From: Myxococcales bacterium
GTDB lineage: Bacteria > Myxococcota_A > Polyangia > Polyangiales > Polyangiaceae
Length of the DNA: 32,031 nucleotides
Assembly: GCA_025355005.1 (NCBI GenBank)
Contig: JANXLV010000175.1
Span: forward strand, 1 to 32,031
Direction: 5' to 3'
Shown here: one piece after another, positions 7,787 through 14,874 of the stretch
Position numbering within the stretch: position 1 is the stretch's first letter
Layout of the letters: each line of letters starts with the position of its first letter
The notes under the pieces: model-generated
Database searches by the model: none
Told to the model about the DNA's origin: nothing
Seen by the model: the letters and a program-made list of their open reading frames with translations, nothing else
Made by a program: the position numbers and the translations under genes

Positions 7787-7873
7787 TCAGACTCCGTACG
7801 CCTTGGCTGCGGCCAGGCCGCAAGCAAACACGAGCGCCGCGACGAACAAGAGAGCGGGGTTGCGTTGGCTCAT
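7787..7873 (-). CDS. Possible 28-residue hydrophobic peptide
   Basis: The minus strand encodes a 28-residue peptide (begins MSQRNPALLFVAALVF, ends AKAYGV). A charged N-terminus is followed by one hydrophobic helix of about 17 residues. VFAC could also act as a lipobox. A GGAGGGG sequence lies about 18 bases before the ATG, which is too far for an ideal ribosome site, and AGGG lies closer. It sits between the caspase-like gene and the divergent HupE-like gene. It has the shape of a small membrane protein, but nothing here proves it is expressed. Confidence 0.3.
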   Translation of the reverse strand: MSQRNPALLFVAALVFACGLAAAKAYGV

Positions 7874-8007
7874 GCAGGCCCTACGCACCACCCCTCCGGA
7901 TGGTTCCGTCGGACATACATTTCAGGCGCGCCGGCCCCGTTTTCCTCGAAAAATCACGCTCCATGCGGGCGATCGATCCGCTGCACACACCTCCGCGTAG
8001 GGAGGGC

Positions 8008-9033
8008 ATGGGGCGCAACTTCGTTCGCATCTCCTTCGCACTTCTCTTCCTCCTCGCCTCCTTGTTCCTGCCCCGCGTTGCTGCCGCTCACGCCATTGGC
8101 GTCTCCAACGGTGAGTACACGGCCGATACGGACGGCGTCGACGCCAAGATCATCTTTGCACGTGGTGATGCGAGCGAGCTCGTGCTCGCGGACGCACTCC
8201 TCGTCTCTCGTGACGGCGTTCGATGCGACGGCGTGCTCGGCGATCCGACACCTACCGAAGCGGATGGCCTCATGGTGCACGGCCGCTTCTCGTGTCCGAA
8301 GGGTGGTCCCGCGATCGACGTCGAGGCGCGGTTCCTCTCCGAGCTCTCCTTCGGGCACAGGCACATCGCGCATGCACGGAGCGGCGACGACGTCCTCTTC
8401 CGTGCCCACCACAGCTTTGCGGTCACCGCCTCCCCGACCGCGGGCGGCAACGGCGCTGCGGAGCCGCACAAGAAGGAGTCCTCGCGCACCGCGTTCGGAT
8501 TCTTCCGCATGGGGCTCGAGCACATCCTGACCGGATACGATCACATCGTCTTCCTCTTCGGTCTCGTGCTCGTGCGCGGCCGCGTGCGCTCGATGCTCGC
8601 CATCGTGACGGCGTTCACGATCGCGCATTCGGTCACGCTCGCGATCGCCACGCTCGGCTGGTACACGCCAAGCCCCAGGCTCGTGGAGCCGGCGATCGCG
8701 CTGTCGATCGCCTACGTGGGCGTGGAGAACTTCCTGGTGAAGAGCGCCAAGGGACGCTTCCGCATCACCTTCCCGTTCGGCCTCATTCACGGCTTCGGCT
8801 TCGCGAGCGCGCTGCGCGAGCTGGAGCTGCCGCGGAGCGACCTTCCCATGGCGCTCGCGACGTTCAACCTGGGCGTGGAGGCAGGACAGGTGCTCTGCAT
8901 GTCGCTCCTCCTGCCTGCCGTGTGGTTCCTGCGCGAGCGCACGGCGTTCTCGCTCCGCGGCATGAAGGTCCTGTCCGCGGCCGTCGCCGCGATGGGTGGC
9001 GTGTGGTTCGTGGCGCGTGTGATGTCGTCTTGA
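8008..9033 (+). CDS. HupE/UreJ-like integral membrane protein
   Basis: The protein has 341 residues if started at ATG 8008, right after AGGGAGGG. A signal peptide (MGRNFVRISFALLFLLASLF, cut near VAAAHA) leads into an extracytoplasmic domain of about 130 residues. From about residue 165 on there are roughly six membrane helices. The segment GLEHILTGYDHIVFLFGL and the later GLIHGFGFASAL are the hallmark His/Asp-rich motifs of the HupE/UreJ_2 family. Relatives are linked to nickel or other metal uptake, but many, including those with large N-terminal domains, are untested. An in-frame ATG at 7963 would add 15 residues; I prefer 8008 because the signal peptide begins there, though its Shine-Dalgarno sequence is unusually close. 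A Cys-rich lipoprotein gene follows after 26 bases. Confidence 0.8.
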   Translation: MGRNFVRISFALLFLLASLFLPRVAAAHAIGVSNGEYTADTDGVDAKIIFARGDASELVLADALLVSRDGVRCDGVLGDPTPTEADGLMVHGRFSCPKGGPAIDVEARFLSELSFGHRHIAHARSGDDVLFRAHHSFAVTASPTAGGNGAAEPHKKESSRTAFGFFRMGLEHILTGYDHIVFLFGLVLVRGRVRSMLAIVTAFTIAHSVTLAIATLGWYTPSPRLVEPAIALSIAYVGVENFLVKSAKGRFRITFPFGLIHGFGFASALRELELPRSDLPMALATFNLGVEAGQVLCMSLLLPAVWFLRERTAFSLRGMKVLSAAVAAMGGVWFVARVMSS

Positions 9034-9045
9034 CTGGAACTCGTG

Positions 9046-9051
9046 TAGACC
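9046..9051 (+). promoter_or_regulatory. Candidate -10 element of a leaderless start
   Basis: TAGACC ends 8 bases before the ATG at 9060 and no Shine-Dalgarno sequence is present. A TTGACT at 9030-9035 is too close (10-base spacer) to be its -35 element. Confidence 0.3.
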
Positions 9052-9059
9052 TCTCATCC

Positions 9060-10022
9060 ATGACCCGAACGGCAACGGTTCACCTGCTGGCAGCAATCTC
9101 GACGGCCCTCGTCGTCGCCGGTTGCCCGAGCACGAACGACGCATCGCAGAAGGACGCGTCCGCCGCGACCATCGTCACATCGCACGACGCCGGTGTGGAC
9201 GCAGAGGCTGACGACGACGTGCGTCCCGTCTACGACGTCTCGCCGAACGAACCGCCCGAGCCGCACGCGCTACGCCTGTGCAAGGCGCTCAGCGAGGTGC
9301 AGGAGCAGAAGCGCGCCGCGTGCTGCAAGATCGCGCCGGGCGTCGTTCTCACCGACGAGTGCTCGCGCATGCTCGGCGCCGCGGTGCGTACGCATGCCGT
9401 TACGCTTGCGGATGCAGACATCGACGCGTGCGTGACGGCGCTGGAGAAACGCTACGACGGCTGCGACTGGGTGGGCCCCTTCCCTCCCGGACCACCGCCG
9501 GAGTGCACGAACCTGGTCAAGGGCTCACTGGCAGACGGCGCGCGCTGCCGCTCCACGGTCGAGTGCGCGGGCGCATCTCACTGCGCTGGACTCACGCCGA
9601 CGCGCGCAGGCCACTGTTCTGCCCCTTCATCCGACAGCGCGCCGTGCGGCGGCACCGTGGACCCGCTCGTGGGCTTCGCGCGTCAGAGCGGCGCAGAGAA
9701 GACCCACCCCGAGTGCGAGCATCGCTGCATCCAGCACAAATGCGGAGCCCCTTTCAAGGACGGCGCCGCGTGCTCGATCGCGGCCGAGTGCGAGGACGGC
9801 TCGCAGTGCATCGCCAAGAAGTGCGCAAAGGCAGCGCCCGCGAAGGCCGGACAGCCGTGCCCCGGCGGGCTGTGCGAGTCACCCGCGGAATGCATCCAGG
9901 GCGTGTGCGGGTCGAAGAAGGCCGCGGGCGAGACGTGCAGCGCGGATTTCGAGTGCAAGGGCGGCTGCCGCAAGGCCGACGCTGGCAAGGGCACCTGCGG
10001 ACCTCGCTGCGACGTGCGCTGA
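9060..10022 (+). CDS. Cys-rich secreted lipoprotein
   Basis: This 320-residue protein begins with a clear lipoprotein signal: MTRTATVHLLAAISTALVVAGC, lipobox VAGC. A short Asp/Ala-rich linker follows. The N-terminal half contains paired cysteines (AACCKI). The C-terminal half is a series of short Cys-rich units of the form G-x-x-C-x(5-8)-C-x-x-G-x-x-C, such as GARCRSTVECAGASHC and GETCSADFECKGGC. Units of this kind are common in secreted myxobacterial proteins and are expected to be held by disulfides in the outer envelope. The function is unknown; a binding or structural role is more likely than catalysis, since no enzyme motif is visible. The ATG was chosen because the signal peptide starts there, although the frame is open far upstream. 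The next gene is convergent. Confidence 0.8.
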   Translation: MTRTATVHLLAAISTALVVAGCPSTNDASQKDASAATIVTSHDAGVDAEADDDVRPVYDVSPNEPPEPHALRLCKALSEVQEQKRAACCKIAPGVVLTDECSRMLGAAVRTHAVTLADADIDACVTALEKRYDGCDWVGPFPPGPPPECTNLVKGSLADGARCRSTVECAGASHCAGLTPTRAGHCSAPSSDSAPCGGTVDPLVGFARQSGAEKTHPECEHRCIQHKCGAPFKDGAACSIAAECEDGSQCIAKKCAKAAPAKAGQPCPGGLCESPAECIQGVCGSKKAAGETCSADFECKGGCRKADAGKGTCGPRCDVR

Positions 10023-10027
10023 CTTCA

Positions 10028-10049
10028 CGACCGATTGACGACCGATTGA
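10028..10049. repeat. Perfect 11-bp tandem duplication
   Basis: CGACCGATTGA occurs twice in direct succession in the 37-base gap between two convergent genes. It looks like replication slippage and shows no hairpin or U-tract. Confidence 0.6.
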
Positions 10050-10059
10050 CGTCCGGGGC

Positions 10060-11622
10060 TCAGCGCCTCAGAAACACAGACTTCGCCGGGTTCGCTTGCG
10101 CGGTCGTCGGTGCGTGCGCGCCGGGCCCGTCCACATAGTCGAGGTCGGCCTGCGCGGTCCGCGCCTCCGTCGAGACGGGTGCGCCCGTCGTGCTTGCCAC
10201 AGGCTCCGCTGGTGCGGCGGCCGTCTCGTCGGTCTTCTCCTCTGGCAGCAGCGGCAGCCAGGTCTCGTCGAAGCCCGGCGGAACAGCGTAGATCTCGTTC
10301 GTGGCCGGGTACGTGTCGGTGGTCTTCTCCGTGCGCTGCTCGCCGGTCTTGTACGTGAGCACGCGCGAGCGCTTGATCTTGTAGCCGCGGATACCGTGCT
10401 GCTTGATGCGCACCTTGCGACCGGAGAGATCGGGCTCCTCGATCACCTTGCGTCCGTACGGGATCGTCTCGACGAGCTCGCGCCCGAAGCCGACGGTGAC
10501 GGGCCGCTCGCGCCCGAGGAACTGGATCGTGAGCTTGTTTGCCGTCGTCATGGTGTGCACGACGATCGCGAATGGATGCGGGTTCTTGATCTTGAGATCG
10601 ACGGATGGGTAGACGACGGTAGAGTCGAGGCCCATCGGGATGTATGCGCTCGGACGTGAGTGCGGCAGCCGCTCGAGCACGTCGAGCCCGCCGAAGAACG
10701 CAGCGGCGTGGAAGGTGGACGCGACCTGACAGGTGCCGCCTCCGATGCCCTCCACCATCTCACCTTTGAAGATCTCCCAGCTCTTCTGGAACCCGTTCTC
10801 TTCGCTTCGCTCGCCCACGAGCTGGTTGAAGCTCACGAGCTCGCCAGGGAAAAGGACGGTGCCGTCGAGCTTGCCTGCGGCGTTGTCGATGTTCTTTCCG
10901 CGCCGAGCTTGATCGCCGCCACGCGAGAAGAAGGTCTCGTACTCGCTGACGACCGCGCTCACGTCGAGATCCATCAGGAACGTCGACGAGACGCGCGGCT
11001 TCACCGAATCCACGTGCAACACGAGCTTGTCCGTGCCGGACTCCGCGACGTGGAGAAGCTCCGACACGCCGTCGTGCGTGAGGAGGCTGCGCCCAGCCAC
11101 CTCTGTCTGCACACCACGCTTGTCGAGATCCATGCGCGCGGAGATCGCGCCGCGATCCGTCTTGTCGCGAAGGCCCTCGAGCACGGAGAGCGCGCGCGCG
11201 TCGTCGAGAGTGAGGACCAGCGGGACGTCGATCTCACCGGCGCGAGCACGCTTCACGTGGTCGATGCGTGCAAGGAGATCGTCGTCCCGGCCGATTGCGT
11301 TCACACGTGCGACCGTCGAAGGTTCGTCGACCGACACCCCCAGATCACCCAAGGTGGTGCGCAGGAGGACGGTCTCGGGATCTGTATCGGACGTAACATT
11401 CACGTGACGTCCGACGAGAAGCGATGCGCGACCGTGGACGAGCGTCGCAAGATCGTCCGCGGGGCTCGTGCCCACGGTGGTCGGAACGAACGTGCTCCCG
11501 TCGACGCGGATTCCGGGAAGCGGCTGAGATTCGGGCGCAAAGCGGCGCTTCGCCATGGCGCCCCCGCCTGCGATGAGGGAGCCCAGAGAGACGAGAACGA
11601 TCGCGCGGCCGATGAAACCCAT
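10060..11622 (-). CDS. VanW family envelope protein
   Basis: The 520-residue protein has an N-terminal hydrophobic segment (residues 5-23), probably a membrane anchor or uncleaved signal. A region of about 60-220 resembles the peptidoglycan-binding-like repeats found before VanW domains. The VanW domain covers about 228-360, with PGELVSFNQLVG, GIGGGTCQVASTFHAAA (Cys298) and YPSVDLKIKNPHPFAIVV, which are the family's most conserved blocks. A G5-like beta-rich piece and a disordered Ala/Thr/Pro tail follow. VanW proteins occur with vancomycin resistance genes and near cell-wall functions, but the biochemical role is not established, so no resistance should be inferred. It is monocistronic and faces a convergent gene at its end. 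The start codon lacks a clear Shine-Dalgarno sequence. Confidence 0.85.
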   Translation of the reverse strand: MGFIGRAIVLVSLGSLIAGGGAMAKRRFAPESQPLPGIRVDGSTFVPTTVGTSPADDLATLVHGRASLLVGRHVNVTSDTDPETVLLRTTLGDLGVSVDEPSTVARVNAIGRDDDLLARIDHVKRARAGEIDVPLVLTLDDARALSVLEGLRDKTDRGAISARMDLDKRGVQTEVAGRSLLTHDGVSELLHVAESGTDKLVLHVDSVKPRVSSTFLMDLDVSAVVSEYETFFSRGGDQARRGKNIDNAAGKLDGTVLFPGELVSFNQLVGERSEENGFQKSWEIFKGEMVEGIGGGTCQVASTFHAAAFFGGLDVLERLPHSRPSAYIPMGLDSTVVYPSVDLKIKNPHPFAIVVHTMTTANKLTIQFLGRERPVTVGFGRELVETIPYGRKVIEEPDLSGRKVRIKQHGIRGYKIKRSRVLTYKTGEQRTEKTTDTYPATNEIYAVPPGFDETWLPLLPEEKTDETAAAPAEPVASTTGAPVSTEARTAQADLDYVDGPGAHAPTTAQANPAKSVFLRR

Positions 11623-11814
11623 GTGACGATCCAGAACGCCCGACGAGGCTGACCCTCATCCCGTGGACGGCCAGAGAGTAGCGCAGGAGGGCGTTGCGCC
11701 ACCAGTTGCAGACCGAGTGTCGCGCGATCCCCTACATCGAGGCGCAAAACAGACACGTGACACAGCCGGGGTGGGCCCAGAGTGATCCCTGGACGGGCCC
11801 TGGGAACGTCACGG

Positions 11815-11820
11815 TATGAT
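11815..11820 (+). promoter_or_regulatory. Candidate -10 element of the kinase at 11853
   Basis: TATGAT, preceded by GG, is a near-consensus -10 hexamer that would place the transcript start near 11827 and leave a leader of about 26 bases containing the GGAGGGA ribosome site. No good -35 element is visible at 16-18 bases. The rest of the 230-base gap (11623-11852) shows no gene. Confidence 0.4.
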
Positions 11821-11852
11821 GGGATGCTCGAGCAGGTCCCCGGAGGGAAGTT

Positions 11853-13589
11853 TTGAAGATTTGCGCCCAGTGCAAGATGCGTTACCCGAACGAAGCAACG
11901 TACTGCTTCGTGGAGGGCGCGGAGCTGTCGCCTCTGCCGGATCCGCGGATCGGCACGATGTTGGCCGGGCGGTATGTCATCGAGGACGTGATCGGCGAAG
12001 GCGGCATGGCCACTGTGTACGGGGCCGTCCATAAACTGACCGGTCGCCCCGTCGCGATCAAGATCATGAACCCCATGCTCGCGACGGACGTGGTCGTCCG
12101 CGAGCGGTTCAGGCGCGAGGCGAAGAACGCGCAGAAGCTCGCGCACCCGAACATCATCGACATCTTCGATCAGGGTGACACCGAGGACGGCACGGCCTAC
12201 ATCGTCATGGAGCGCCTGAATGGCGAGTCCCTAGCTGAGGTGGTCGCGCGCGGTCCCATGGATGTCGACCGGGCCATCACGCTCATGTCGCAGATCGCGC
12301 GCGCGCTCGCCCGCGCACACGACCTCGAGATCATCCATCGCGATCTGAAGCCGGAGAACGTCTTCATCTGCAAGCGCGAGGACAGCGAGGTGGCGAAGCT
12401 GCTCGACTTCGGTATCGCGAAATCGCGCTTCGATTCGCGCCTCACCAACCAGGGTGAGCTCTTCGGAACGCCGCAGTACATGGCGCCAGAGCGCATCACG
12501 GGCAAGGATCCCGGGGCGGCGTCCGACCTCTACGCGCTCGGCGTGGTCTTCTTCGAGATGCTCACGGGTGAGCTGCCCTTCAACGCGCCCGACATCGCCA
12601 CGTTCTTCGTGAAGCACATGAGCGAGCCACCGCCACACGTGCGCCTGAAGAACCCCAAGGTGCCGGAGGAGCTCGACGGCCTGATCATCGCGCTCCTCGC
12701 GAAGGATCCGAAGGAGCGCCCCGTGGACGCGCACCGCGTGTACCAGGACCTCACTGGCCTCATGGAGGTGCGCGCCATCCCGCCCGCACCAGAGACCGTG
12801 GAGGAGCCGGAGTTCGTCTCCGACGATGAGCCCGCGACCCTCGCGAACGCCGGCGTGGACAGCTGGAACAAGCGCACGCGCGTGTTCGAGGAGATGCTGC
12901 GACGCGCCTACGGCAGCCGCGGACGCGCCCCGCGCGAGCTGACGGACGTGCTCGACAAGGTGAACTACGTGGTCGACCGCCTGGCCACCCTGCGCTCCGA
13001 AGGCATGGAAGATCAGTTCAAGATGGAGGAGATCGACCAGCGCGGCCGCGAAGGGCGACTCACGCGCGGCGCCGCCGTCGACTCGCTCGGCGTCGATCTG
13101 TCTCGCTCGCGCGAGGTGGTCCGCGATCTCCAGAACCGAGTAAAATCCACGGCCGACGAGACCGCAACAGCAGCCACGGCGTACCACGCAACGCAGAAAG
13201 ACATCCTCCACTGGGAGGGGCGCTCGGCCGGCATGGAGCCGTACTCGGACCTCGCCGACGCATACCGCGCAGCGGCAACAGCCGTGGACGCATGGCTCGT
13301 TGCTCGAAAGCGTGAGCTCGCTACCCAGCGTGAGCTGGCGGCCGCAGAGCGCGCGTCCACCGACATCGACTTCCAGATCCGTGAGCTGCGCCAGGGCCTG
13401 GGCACGCACCAGTCCGAGATGGAGAAGGAGCGCGAGCAGACAGAGGACAAGCTGAAGCGGATCGGCAACGAGACCATGGCGCTCGAGCAGCAGCTCATGG
13501 AGCTCACGTCGAACTTCACCCAGCCCCTGCGCGCCATGCCCATGCTCGAGCCGCTCTTCAAGGAGCTCGAGAGCCTCGCGGCCGCGTGA
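11853..13589 (+). CDS. Cytoplasmic Ser/Thr protein kinase with C-terminal coiled coil
   Basis: The start is TTG at 11853 with GGAGGGA about 6 bases upstream; it adds a zinc-ribbon-like N-terminus (CAQC at residues 4-7, Cys18) seen in many myxobacterial kinases, though the usual fourth Cys is missing (CFVE). The kinase domain covers about 41-300: glycine loop GEGGMATV, ATP-binding Lys70 (VAIK), HRDLKPEN with catalytic Asp164, DFG Asp185, and an activation loop ending GTPQYMAPERI, as in Hanks-type PknB-like kinases. All key residues are present, so it should be active. After a linker, residues about 340-578 form long charged helices with heptad-like spacing, suggesting a coiled coil. There is no membrane helix. 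The next gene, a CitE-like lyase, starts 13 bases later and may be co-transcribed. Targets are unknown. Confidence 0.9.
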   Translation: MKICAQCKMRYPNEATYCFVEGAELSPLPDPRIGTMLAGRYVIEDVIGEGGMATVYGAVHKLTGRPVAIKIMNPMLATDVVVRERFRREAKNAQKLAHPNIIDIFDQGDTEDGTAYIVMERLNGESLAEVVARGPMDVDRAITLMSQIARALARAHDLEIIHRDLKPENVFICKREDSEVAKLLDFGIAKSRFDSRLTNQGELFGTPQYMAPERITGKDPGAASDLYALGVVFFEMLTGELPFNAPDIATFFVKHMSEPPPHVRLKNPKVPEELDGLIIALLAKDPKERPVDAHRVYQDLTGLMEVRAIPPAPETVEEPEFVSDDEPATLANAGVDSWNKRTRVFEEMLRRAYGSRGRAPRELTDVLDKVNYVVDRLATLRSEGMEDQFKMEEIDQRGREGRLTRGAAVDSLGVDLSRSREVVRDLQNRVKSTADETATAATAYHATQKDILHWEGRSAGMEPYSDLADAYRAAATAVDAWLVARKRELATQRELAAAERASTDIDFQIRELRQGLGTHQSEMEKEREQTEDKLKRIGNETMALEQQLMELTSNFTQPLRAMPMLEPLFKELESLAAA

Positions 13590-13602
13590 ACCGAGTGCCC
13601 AG

Positions 13603-14874
13603 GTGGTAAGAGGGCGCTCGTTCTCGCACGTCGTCTATGGCGGCGCGCATCTCTTCTCGCAGAACACAGCGCGAAAGCTCGGGAAGCTGGCGTTTGCGGC
13701 GTGGGAGAAGCTCGCGCGCTCGGAGGAAGATCTGCGCGCGTCCTTCGGTGAGCGCAGCTCGGAGGTCTACGCACGCGCCGAGAAGAAGCTCCGCACGCAG
13801 CCCGTCTGCGACATCCGGATCGATTTCGAGGATGGCTATGGCGTACGCCCGCTGGACGAGGAGACCCGCGACGCCGCACGCACCGGCAGAGAGCTCGCGG
13901 CAGTGACCGCCGTGGACACCTCGCGAGAGACCAGCGGCGCGACCGCGTTCGGCGTTCGCATCCGTGCGTTGCGCCCTGAAACCCAGGCGCGCGCGCTTGG
14001 CGTACTGGATGTATTCTGCACACATCTCCTGGAGGCCAAGGGGACGCTACCAGCGGACTTCGTGGTGACGCTGCCCAAGGTGCGGAGCAAGACCGAGGTC
14101 GTGGCCCTGGTCTCCGCGCTCGGCACGCTGGAGGCGCGCCTGGGCCTTCCCCGCATCGGCGTGGAGCTCATGGCGGAGACGCGCGAGTCCGCGGACCCGG
14201 CGGAGCTGTCGTCGTGGATCGGCGCGGCGGAGGGACGCGTGCGCTCGCTTCATCTTGGCGCCTACGACTTCCTCAGCGAGCTAGGTGTCCTCGCGCGCTC
14301 GCAGCGGTTGCACCATCCGTACACGGACGCGCTCCGCACCGCGATGAAGCTCGCCACGGCGGACACGGACGTGGACGTCTTCGACGGCGCGACCACCCTG
14401 CTCCCGATCGAGGGCGGGAAGAAGAAGGACGGCGCGCCGATGACGAAAGCGGAGGAACAAGAGAGCCGCATGCGCGTGCATGCCGCGTTCGCCGCACACG
14501 TACGGGACGTGGCTGAGTCGCTGGACAAGGGTTTCCTTGCGTCGTGGATCCTCTATCCGGCACAGCTGGTGAGCCACGCGGTGGCGCAGGCGTCGTTCTA
14601 CGTGGACGAGCTAGAAACGAGCCAGAAGCGCCTCGCGAACTTCGTGACGGAGTCGGCGCGCGCGACGGCGGTGGGGACGTCGTTCGATGATCGCGCCACG
14701 GCGCGCGGGCTCGTCTCCTTCTTTGCGCGCGGCCTTGGCTCCGGCGTGCTCACCAAGGAAGACCTGGGCACCCTCGCCCCGCACGAGGCCGCGATCCGCG
14801 CCGGCGACGGGGACGCGCTCGTTTCGGTCGCACGCTCCTCCGCAGCGCTCAGTGCCGCGCGCGGAGGAAGATGA
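13603..14874 (+). CDS. HpcH/HpaI aldolase / citrate lyase beta-like protein
   Basis: This 423-residue protein has the motifs of the CitE/HpcH TIM-barrel family, which makes or breaks C-C bonds of CoA-thioesters or oxo-acids with a divalent metal. Visible landmarks are DIRIDFEDGYG (70-80), Arg119 in FGVRIRA, GVELMAET with the likely metal-binding Glu188, and SLHLGAYDF with the likely metal-binding Asp222. At over 400 residues it is longer than classical CitE (about 290), the extra part being a C-terminal helical region, and it may belong to the DUF6986-like branch. The substrate is not known. The GTG at 13603 sits after a weak AGG; it follows the kinase by 13 bases. Its last 26 bases overlap the end of the convergent kinase gene. 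Confidence 0.75.
   Translation: MVRGRSFSHVVYGGAHLFSQNTARKLGKLAFAAWEKLARSEEDLRASFGERSSEVYARAEKKLRTQPVCDIRIDFEDGYGVRPLDEETRDAARTGRELAAVTAVDTSRETSGATAFGVRIRALRPETQARALGVLDVFCTHLLEAKGTLPADFVVTLPKVRSKTEVVALVSALGTLEARLGLPRIGVELMAETRESADPAELSSWIGAAEGRVRSLHLGAYDFLSELGVLARSQRLHHPYTDALRTAMKLATADTDVDVFDGATTLLPIEGGKKKDGAPMTKAEEQESRMRVHAAFAAHVRDVAESLDKGFLASWILYPAQLVSHAVAQASFYVDELETSQKRLANFVTESARATAVGTSFDDRATARGLVSFFARGLGSGVLTKEDLGTLAPHEAAIRAGDGDALVSVARSSAALSAARGGR

Noticed and set aside
7375..8007. Upstream extension of the HupE-like frame by over 200 codons
   Set aside because: It would overlap the caspase-like gene and bury the signal peptide that begins at 8008.
9030..9051. TTGACT and TAGACC as a normal -35/-10 promoter
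   Set aside because: The spacer is only 10 bases, too short for sigma-70. Only the -10-like part is kept, as a leaderless candidate.
8223..9059. Upstream extension of the Cys-rich lipoprotein frame
   Set aside because: It overlaps the HupE-like gene; the Arg-rich translation is noise and the lipoprotein signal begins at 9060.
10060..11622. Vancomycin resistance gene, because of VanW similarity
   Set aside because: VanW-family proteins are widespread without resistance, and no vanH/A/X-type neighbours are present.
12231..13409. Minus-strand open frame of about 390 codons opposite the kinase
   Set aside because: Shadow of an intact kinase domain, and it has no recognisable motif.
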